A DNA stretch of 11,773 nucleotides, taken from positions 1,786 to 13,558 of the forward strand of contig DUGW01000218.1 in NCBI GenBank assembly GCA_013331125.1, in the 5' to 3' direction. The notes under the pieces are model-generated. The model saw only the letters and a program-made list of their open reading frames with translations, had not been told where the DNA came from and searched no databases. This DNA comes from Candidatus Woesearchaeota archaeon. Lineage in GTDB: Archaea; Nanoarchaeota; Nanoarchaeia; Woesearchaeales; UBA11576. Position 1 is the stretch's first letter; every line of letters starts with the position of its first letter. The position numbers were made by a program, and so were the translations under genes. Positions 6,789 through 11,773 of this stretch are shown one piece after another.

Positions 6789-8123
6789 TTATTTCTCAGT
6801 GTATCGGAACTTATAGCCAGGAGGTATCACTATAAGATCCATCTCCTGGAGGAGGAAACCGTCGCTGTCCTGAGGATTTATCGAGAATATCATCTTCTCC
6901 TTGCGGACGATGTCAGCATAGTCCTCACCAGGCATGTTCATCCTCGTGATCAGCTGATGCTGGTCATCCTTGTCCTGGACGATACAGATAGGCTGCTTCT
7001 TGCGGATCACGAACGTACCGGGAGAATTGCCTTCATTGAAGAGGTAGAACTTCCCATCCTTCCTGGCGATGCGGGCATGCACAGGACCGCAATGATGGAG
7101 AAGGATATGGCAGACCTCGTCGCTGCCTAACAGGAGAGTCGAACTGTCCTTGAGGTCGAAAAGCGCGTTGAGCTGGATACGATGGGGATGCTTATCCTCG
7201 ACACCCTCGACCTGGACCTGATGGCCTTCCATGGTCAGGAACGGCCCTCTATTCGCAGCCTTGTGCCTCTCGATCTTCGGAATCCTGTGCTCGACCTCCT
7301 TCAGCTCGTGGAGAAGGTCCATCATGTCAGTGCCTTCAGCAGAGACAAGCTCCTTGATCGACTGCGCAGAATGGAGAGCGCGGACGACATCCTTCTGGAA
7401 CCTCTCTTCCCTGAAATGCTCTTTCAGCATGCCCTTGACAACCTTCTCTTCCTCGGAGATCTTCGTAATCTGCTTGTCAAAGACCTTTGCAAGATTCTCA
7501 TAACAATGCCTGAGCTTTATCAACGAGATGATGTAAAGATGCACATGCCTGGTGGCAAGGTCCTGCTCCTGCTCGACAAGACGCCTGAAGAGCATATCAT
7601 TATGCTTATCGTTGCCATGGACCCAGTGTATCTGCCTCTCAAGCTTATGGGCAAAATCAGTCAGGTGCACCTTTTCCTTCCTGCCGATGCTGTGCTTGAG
7701 CCCCCAATCAGCAAGATGGATGAACTCTTCCTTCTCGACGTGAGTAAGGTCATCGATAGCAGCGCGCTGAGCGAGGATGGAAGCTTTCATCTCAGCAAGT
7801 ATGGCCAAGACCGTCTTCACGACCTCGACCGCCTCCTGCTCCTCAAAGACCCTGCGTGCAACCCCGAAGAAGGCCTTATCTATGCCTTGCGATCTCACAA
7901 GCCCGGAAACCTCGCCCTTATGCTTGAGTGCATAACCATTGATGGCCATAGCATGTGATGCGATAGCCTTCGCCTCTATCGAATCACCAAGACTCTTCAG
8001 GAGGAACGCGCCAAGTTTGGCACTTTCTTTACTCCTCCTACCAGTACCAAGAATAAGGTCATAATGCTCTGCCAACTTAGCAAGACCTGCAGACACATTC
8101 CGTACCTTGTCCTCGACATCCAT
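6789..8123 (-). CDS. Soluble helical protein with degenerate C-terminal FHA-like domain
   Basis: A 444-residue protein without signal peptide or membrane helix, so cytoplasmic. Residues 1-290 look almost wholly alpha-helical, with charged stretches able to form helical bundles or coiled coils, and match no family I recognise. Residues 328-444 resemble a forkhead-associated fold: LLLGSDEV at 330-337 for the strand that normally carries G-R, GPVHARI at 346-352 for the S-x-x-H segment, NSPGTFV at 366-372 for S-x-N-G-T, an insertion of about 50 residues, then LLQEMDLIVIPPGYKFRY at the end. The phosphothreonine-binding residues are mostly lost (Arg to Ser334, Ser to Gly346, Asn to Pro368), while His349 remains. 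It may be a scaffold rather than a phosphopeptide reader. The start lies 3 bases after the previous stop with a strong GAGGAGGT site. It is the last gene of the membrane-protein run. The gene is certain, the FHA call moderate. Confidence 0.85.
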   Translation of the reverse strand: MDVEDKVRNVSAGLAKLAEHYDLILGTGRRSKESAKLGAFLLKSLGDSIEAKAIASHAMAINGYALKHKGEVSGLVRSQGIDKAFFGVARRVFEEQEAVEVVKTVLAILAEMKASILAQRAAIDDLTHVEKEEFIHLADWGLKHSIGRKEKVHLTDFAHKLERQIHWVHGNDKHNDMLFRRLVEQEQDLATRHVHLYIISLIKLRHCYENLAKVFDKQITKISEEEKVVKGMLKEHFREERFQKDVVRALHSAQSIKELVSAEGTDMMDLLHELKEVEHRIPKIERHKAANRGPFLTMEGHQVQVEGVEDKHPHRIQLNALFDLKDSSTLLLGSDEVCHILLHHCGPVHARIARKDGKFYLFNEGNSPGTFVIRKKQPICIVQDKDDQHQLITRMNMPGEDYADIVRKEKMIFSINPQDSDGFLLQEMDLIVIPPGYKFRYTEK

Positions 8124-8126
8124 CAG

Positions 8127-9308
8127 CTAAAACCTCCTCATAAGAGACTTGAGTTTAGAGTTATTATCATCAGCCAACATCATCTTCTTCCTGAACACCA
8201 TCTCAAGACCCTCAACATCATTGATTATCTCGTCAGCAGACTCATCAAGACGCATATGCCGGGCCTTCTTATGGTGGTGGTATGCCAACAGCAGAAGATG
8301 CACGACCACGATGAGCGCAATGATGCCTATCTTGATAATAAAAATATAAGACCAGACACTCCAATCCTTCTCATAATGGCTCCTCAGAGAATCATGCTGG
8401 TCATAGTCGATCATTATCTGGTCATACGGTATAAGCCTGCCAGACCTCCTCACCACTGCAAGGATCCTCTTTGAATCTTCCTCAGTGGCTGCGTTCTTCA
8501 GCGCAAGATCATAAGCCCTGTTCCTCAGAGCCTTCATCTCCATGGCCTTGTCCACGTCGACCTTAAGGTAGAGCTCCATAGCGCGCTGGGACAGGTCAAG
8601 TGCCCTTATGTGATTACCATTGTCAAACAGTATCTTGGCCTCAAGAGCCAGCTGGTCAGCAGCCATCATGATGGATGCATCATCCTCGCCCAGTACATTC
8701 TTCAGCTCTGTCTGCATACGCCCGGAGACGACGCTGAAATCGACATCGCCGATGCAACGCTCGTGCGCGCAAGGGCCATACCAGACATCCTGCTCATTCT
8801 CTTTCTTGAGGCAATACCACTGCTCCTTATGCAACTTCACCTGTTCACAATAGAGGACAGTCGGACACCTCAAGCTGTCGACCACACCAGGAGGTGCAGC
8901 CGGAGTATACTCATCCTGGAAAAGCTGAGTCGATGTTATGATGACCCTCTGGTTAAGTTCAGGAGCGCCGAAAATATCCGTCTTTCCACCAGCAATACCT
9001 AACTGAGGGACAGCTGTTATCTTGCCGCCAGAAAGGTCAAACAACCTGTTGGCGACATCCTGGGCCCTGAGCAAAGCCGTGTTCTCAGGCTGGTTGTCAT
9101 CTCTCGACGAAAAACCATAGACGGTCAGAGAATAATAACCCCTCTCAGTCAAGAGATCGACAAGTCCTGTGAGATCATCCTCAAGATTGACGAAATTCCC
9201 CTTGAAAGTGTAATCCGCACGGCAGGAATCCTGCGCAGAGACAGAGAGGGCGAACAAGGCAAGAGCTAGAATAGATGCTACAAATATCGATATAGCCTTA
9301 CGATCCAT
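8127..9308 (-). CDS. Secreted membrane-anchored protein with OmpA-like domain and TPR-like helices
   Basis: A 393-residue protein of unknown function. Residues 1-25 are a Sec signal peptide (cleavage likely SVSA|QDS). Residues 57-128 resemble an OmpA C-terminal domain: strand LTVYGFSS, helix around LLRAQDVANRL, then GGKTDIFGAPELNQRVIITS with NQRV standing for the usual NRRV. Of the two residues that bind diaminopimelate in bacteria, Arg81 aligns but the Asp becomes Ser68. A cysteine-rich stretch follows (Cys148, 154, 166, 180, 185; Cys29 near the N-terminus), giving an even number suited to disulfides. Residues 216-247 look like one TPR helical hairpin. A membrane helix at 319-343 is followed by HHHKK and a 47-residue cytoplasmic tail. 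Ribosome binding site GAGGTGA (9312-9318) supports ATG 9308. The outer part could bind a surface ligand and the tail an inner partner such as the FHA-like protein; that is inference. Confidence 0.85.
   Translation of the reverse strand: MDRKAISIFVASILALALFALSVSAQDSCRADYTFKGNFVNLEDDLTGLVDLLTERGYYSLTVYGFSSRDDNQPENTALLRAQDVANRLFDLSGGKITAVPQLGIAGGKTDIFGAPELNQRVIITSTQLFQDEYTPAAPPGVVDSLRCPTVLYCEQVKLHKEQWYCLKKENEQDVWYGPCAHERCIGDVDFSVVSGRMQTELKNVLGEDDASIMMAADQLALEAKILFDNGNHIRALDLSQRAMELYLKVDVDKAMEMKALRNRAYDLALKNAATEEDSKRILAVVRRSGRLIPYDQIMIDYDQHDSLRSHYEKDWSVWSYIFIIKIGIIALIVVVHLLLLAYHHHKKARHMRLDESADEIINDVEGLEMVFRKKMMLADDNNSKLKSLMRRF
8132..8139 (-). promoter_or_regulatory. Strong ribosome binding site for the FHA-like gene
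   Basis: GAGGAGGT on the minus strand, 8 bases before ATG 8123, lies inside the final codons of the OmpA-like gene. It indicates translational coupling of the two proteins and fixes the start of the downstream one. Confidence 0.65.
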
Positions 9309-9346
9309 CGTTCACCTCTTTTTTGAAAAATTTCATACCTGACGAC

Positions 9347-9376
9347 CTGACAGATGCCTGCCAGCATCATGGTCAG
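9347..9376 (-). terminator. Intergenic stem-loop, possible weak terminator or processing site
   Basis: Two nested inverted repeats, CTGAC/GTCAG outside and GATGC/GCATC inside, enclose a 6-base loop, with a small internal loop between them. In the minus-strand transcript the stem begins 6 bases after the coiled-coil gene's stop. An ATTTTTC stretch follows about 15 bases later, before the OmpA-like gene's ribosome binding site. It may lower downstream expression or mark RNA processing; no clear TATA box for a new promoter is seen in this 74-base gap. Confidence 0.35.
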
Positions 9377-9382
9377 TCATGA

Positions 9383-10540
9383 TCATCTATGATAAACGAA
9401 CAATCTTTTCATCAGCTTGAAGAGTTTAACATCCTCAGCTGTCATGTCCTTGTTGAATGTAGGGAAATCATCGATCTGCTTGTCGCTGAGATCCTTGCCC
9501 ATCTTGAGCATGTGGCCTATGCTCTCTATGTCGAAAGGCTTGCCCTTCCTCAACTTGTCATCAAGAGCCTTCATGTGCTTGGCAATCTTCAATGATTCAC
9601 GCAGGGCGACCTTGCTCCTCAATGAATCATCAGCCGAGACCCAGACATCCGCAGGGAACTCATGGAACCTGACAAGATGCTTCTTGAAATCCATCTGCTC
9701 GAAACGGGCCTGGCCAAACTCGTTGACTATCAAGGCACCCTTCATATTATCCCAGACATCATGTTCGGGCTTGGAACCATGCTCCTTGATGTACTGGAGG
9801 AGATCATTGAGCTCGACCTTCCTGTGCTTCCTCTGCTCTTCCTGCACGACAGCAGCCTTGGCCAGTTTCTCGTCGAGGATATGCTTCTGGACAGTGACCC
9901 ATTCATTAAGCTCTGCAAGGAATATCTCAGGGTGATGCACGTGCTTATACTTGACGATCCTGAAATTCCTAGAGCCTTCCTTGGTCTCATAGGTGATCCT
10001 CTTGTTCATCAGCATGGCAGCAAGGATTGGAGACTGCGGGCCCATGATATTGATGACCTTCCTAAGATCATTCGGAGTGAACTTCTTGGCCTTGAGCAGG
10101 CTGCTGGCCTTGTCAGTCTTCTTGACAGCCTCTCTTGAGGTCGCCTCTGATTCTTTGTTGAGCTGTTCAACCTTCGCTACATTCAGCTCGAGCGCCTGTT
10201 CATTCTTATGGATGATTGTGAACCTCCCCTCCAGGACATCAAGCTCTTTCAATGCCTGGTCCAGATGGGAATTATCATTCGCAGCCTTGAGGAACTTCAG
10301 GAACTGGTCTGTACCTCTCTTGACATCGACCATGACAGGATGCTCGTCGGGCTTCATAGGCGGATGCTTGGTCTTGGCCTTCTGGTAGAACCTGCCCCAA
10401 GGCACGACGAGCAGGAGTGCCCCTATACTGACCATCTCTCTGATGCCCATGCTTTTTTCTTTCCTGTCTTTTCCCATCATATCAGCATCATCCGTCTTTT
10501 TACTTATCGTCTTTCCCATCATCATCTCATGTGGTATCAT
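9383..10540 (-). CDS. Uncharacterised membrane-anchored, coiled-coil-rich protein
   Basis: A protein of up to 385 residues that I do not recognise. The charged N-terminus (about 30 residues) leads to one short hydrophobic stretch at about 36-48 (MVSIGALLLVVPWG), with basic residues on both sides, so anchoring is likely but topology is unclear. Residues about 75-155 are rich in Lys, Glu, Leu and Ala with heptad-like spacing, suggesting coiled coil. The rest is mixed helical, with no catalytic motif and no cysteine. The start is uncertain: ATG 10540 overlaps the upstream gene by 14 bases, but Met codons at 10525, 10522 and 10519 follow directly after the upstream stop and would suit reinitiation; none has a convincing ribosome binding site. 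It lies between the Gly-rich two-helix protein and the OmpA-like protein, so a structural part in the same membrane assembly is the best guess. Confidence 0.78.
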   Translation of the reverse strand: MIPHEMMMGKTISKKTDDADMMGKDRKEKSMGIREMVSIGALLLVVPWGRFYQKAKTKHPPMKPDEHPVMVDVKRGTDQFLKFLKAANDNSHLDQALKELDVLEGRFTIIHKNEQALELNVAKVEQLNKESEATSREAVKKTDKASSLLKAKKFTPNDLRKVINIMGPQSPILAAMLMNKRITYETKEGSRNFRIVKYKHVHHPEIFLAELNEWVTVQKHILDEKLAKAAVVQEEQRKHRKVELNDLLQYIKEHGSKPEHDVWDNMKGALIVNEFGQARFEQMDFKKHLVRFHEFPADVWVSADDSLRSKVALRESLKIAKHMKALDDKLRKGKPFDIESIGHMLKMGKDLSDKQIDDFPTFNKDMTAEDVKLFKLMKRLFVYHR

Positions 10541-11773
10541 AAGGGTTGAACTGCACAGTGAACCTCGAGGTCGTCACGCCACCGACAACGTTGGTCACAG
10601 GGTTCAGTATATCGACTGTCTGGAACCAACCAGCAGCACCGATGACTGAGTAATTGTAAAGGTAATCAAAAGGACCACCGACAACCATCCCGAGGTTTAT
10701 GTTGTACACGCCAGGGGAATGGAAATTCATCAGGTTAGGATTGACAACCCCGGGCGGGACAGCAGCGACAAACGCCACTGAAGGCATGTTGTTCTGGTTG
10801 AACTGAGGGATAGGCCGCGCGTCAAACATCAGCTCTACAGTCATGTCAGCATGGAACTTAGGCGAAAATATGAGGTTGTTCAGCCTGGCGTCAAGGCCAT
10901 TTATCTGAGCCACCCTGTTGGTGAACCAGCGACGCCACCAATTAAGCAATTGACCAAGCTCGTACTGGATGTTCTTCTCCTGGATGAGATTGTTGATGAA
11001 CACCTGACGCTGTTGGCCGGTCAGCGGCCTGTAGTGCTGGAAGACATTTGGAGCTGCCTGCGCAGCGAAGAATGTGTTTATCTGCCCGGTGTTTGGTCTG
11101 TTGCGCAGGATGCCTGGAGAGGCATCAAGATTGTTGAGCAGGGTCGTAAGAGCGGCATGGTCCGCAGCCCTCTGGGCAGCAGTCCAGGTAGGATCATTGA
11201 TCTGCTGAAGGATGTTCTTCTTGGACTGGATGAGCCGCCTCAACTCCTCGATAAGATCATTGATGCGCTGGTTCTGCTGGCGTACAAGCTGGACACGACG
11301 GGCGACACGAAGACCTGCGTAACCCATTATGCCAAGTATCAGGAGTATCAGGAAAAGCCACGCATACCAAGGCCAACCAGCATCCCTGCGCGAAGCTGTA
11401 CCGCCGTCTCCTGTCGTTCCGCCACTGCCAGCGGCCGCGCCTCCCGGACCGACACTTGGTCCCGGAGCTCCACCAGGTCCGATAGTACCGCCGCCAGCAG
11501 TGCCTGTGCCTCCACCACCAGTGCTGGGCCAGAACTGCCAACCAGCACTTGAAGAGCCACTAGAACCGCCGAACCATGTACCAGGACCCCAGAGATGGCG
11601 ATAGCCAAGCTTGGAGAAGGCATTGAAAAAATCAGAACGGCAGGCAGAATTATCCATGCTGTCAGACATCTGGCAGACAAAATGGGTGAAGATGCTCATA
11701 AGGATATAGACAAGTATACAAGCAAGGATGAAAGTCACTATCTTGCCTGTCGTCGTATCAGACTGGATTATGA
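10527..11773 (-). CDS. Two-helix membrane protein with Gly-rich loop (N-terminus cut by window edge)
   Basis: An unrecognised membrane protein. The frame is open through base 11773 with no stop, so the real start may lie outside the window; GTG 11738 would give 403 residues but has no ribosome binding site, and the upstream codons read as plausible protein (SDTTGKI before the first helix). Numbered from that GTG: membrane helix 1 at 2-20, Cys22 and Cys33, a Gly/Ser/Pro-rich stretch at about 51-115, membrane helix 2 at 123-143, a basic region at 144-158 that places the following part in the cytoplasm by the positive-inside rule, a helical coiled-coil-like region at about 148-290, and a probable beta domain at 291-403 rich in Asn, Pro, Phe and Val. 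The Gly-rich loop would then be extracellular. It is the first visible gene of the four-gene run and overlaps or abuts the next one. Confidence 0.8.
   Translation of the reverse strand, partial: IIQSDTTTGKIVTFILACILVYILMSIFTHFVCQMSDSMDNSACRSDFFNAFSKLGYRHLWGPGTWFGGSSGSSSAGWQFWPSTGGGGTGTAGGGTIGPGGAPGPSVGPGGAAAGSGGTTGDGGTASRRDAGWPWYAWLFLILLILGIMGYAGLRVARRVQLVRQQNQRINDLIEELRRLIQSKKNILQQINDPTWTAAQRAADHAALTTLLNNLDASPGILRNRPNTGQINTFFAAQAAPNVFQHYRPLTGQQRQVFINNLIQEKNIQYELGQLLNWWRRWFTNRVAQINGLDARLNNLIFSPKFHADMTVELMFDARPIPQFNQNNMPSVAFVAAVPPGVVNPNLMNFHSPGVYNINLGMVVGGPFDYLYNYSVIGAAGWFQTVDILNPVTNVVGGVTTSRFTVQFNPYDTT

Noticed and set aside
1566..6799. A 13-base match, TTTATTTCTCAGT, in the polB leader and at the end of the FHA-like gene
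   Set aside because: About one such match is expected by chance in a window this long, and one copy is coding sequence.
7182..7958. Plus-strand open frame of 258 codons
   Set aside because: It is antisense to the FHA-like gene, with no ribosome binding site or family motif; the minus-strand gene has a strong site and operon context.
10851..11604. Plus-strand open frames encoding Pro-rich protein
   Set aside because: They are the antisense reading of the Gly-rich loop (GGN codons reverse to NCC), not real genes.
1..11773. tRNA, rRNA, CRISPR array, insertion sequence or integrase
   Set aside because: No cloverleaf-like segments, regularly spaced repeats, terminal inverted repeats or transposase/integrase motifs were seen on either strand by eye.

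Overview
The window reads as archaeal chromosomal DNA. Three of the coding blocks are preceded by archaeal TATA boxes (TTTATATA or TTTTAAATA type), ribosome binding sites are of the GGTGA type, and the core genes are archaeal in kind: a family B replicative DNA polymerase with a PCNA-binding tail, a free-standing AlaX alanyl-tRNA editing protein, and a short S49 (SppA) signal peptide peptidase. Dense packing, many small stand-alone proteins and a block of unrecognised membrane proteins suggest a DPANN-type archaeon (Woesearchaeota/Pacearchaeota-like). That placement is inference only. No tRNA, rRNA, CRISPR array, insertion sequence or integrase was seen, and no gene-free stretch exceeds about 300 bases.

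Left block (1-1428, minus strand): an RDD-family membrane protein followed by SppA, which runs off the left edge. It is divergent from the DNA polymerase gene. The roughly 200-base intergenic region carries a TATA box for each direction, inside two copies of the same 15-bp sequence in inverted orientation. The RDD transcript is probably leaderless.

Second block (1631-5256, plus strand): polB, an adenine-phosphoribosyltransferase-like protein and a cytoplasmic SGNH hydrolase, tightly packed and probably one transcript. It converges with a class I SAM-dependent methyltransferase (5268-5885, minus). That gene is divergent from alaX (6053-6760, plus), whose promoter/leader region contains a long inverted repeat.

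Right block (6789 to beyond 11773, minus strand): four consecutive genes that I cannot assign to a described system. In transcription order they encode (1) a two-helix membrane protein with a Gly-rich, apparently extracellular loop and a large probable cytoplasmic helical/beta part; (2) a coiled-coil-like protein with an N-terminal membrane anchor; (3) a secreted protein anchored by a C-terminal helix, with an OmpA-like domain, a cysteine-rich stretch and a TPR-like helical pair; and (4) a soluble mostly helical protein ending in a degenerate FHA-like domain. Spacing, overlap and shared strand suggest one operon. Topology suggests a membrane-spanning envelope complex with a cytoplasmic adaptor. 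This is the best candidate in the window for something undescribed; its function is unknown.
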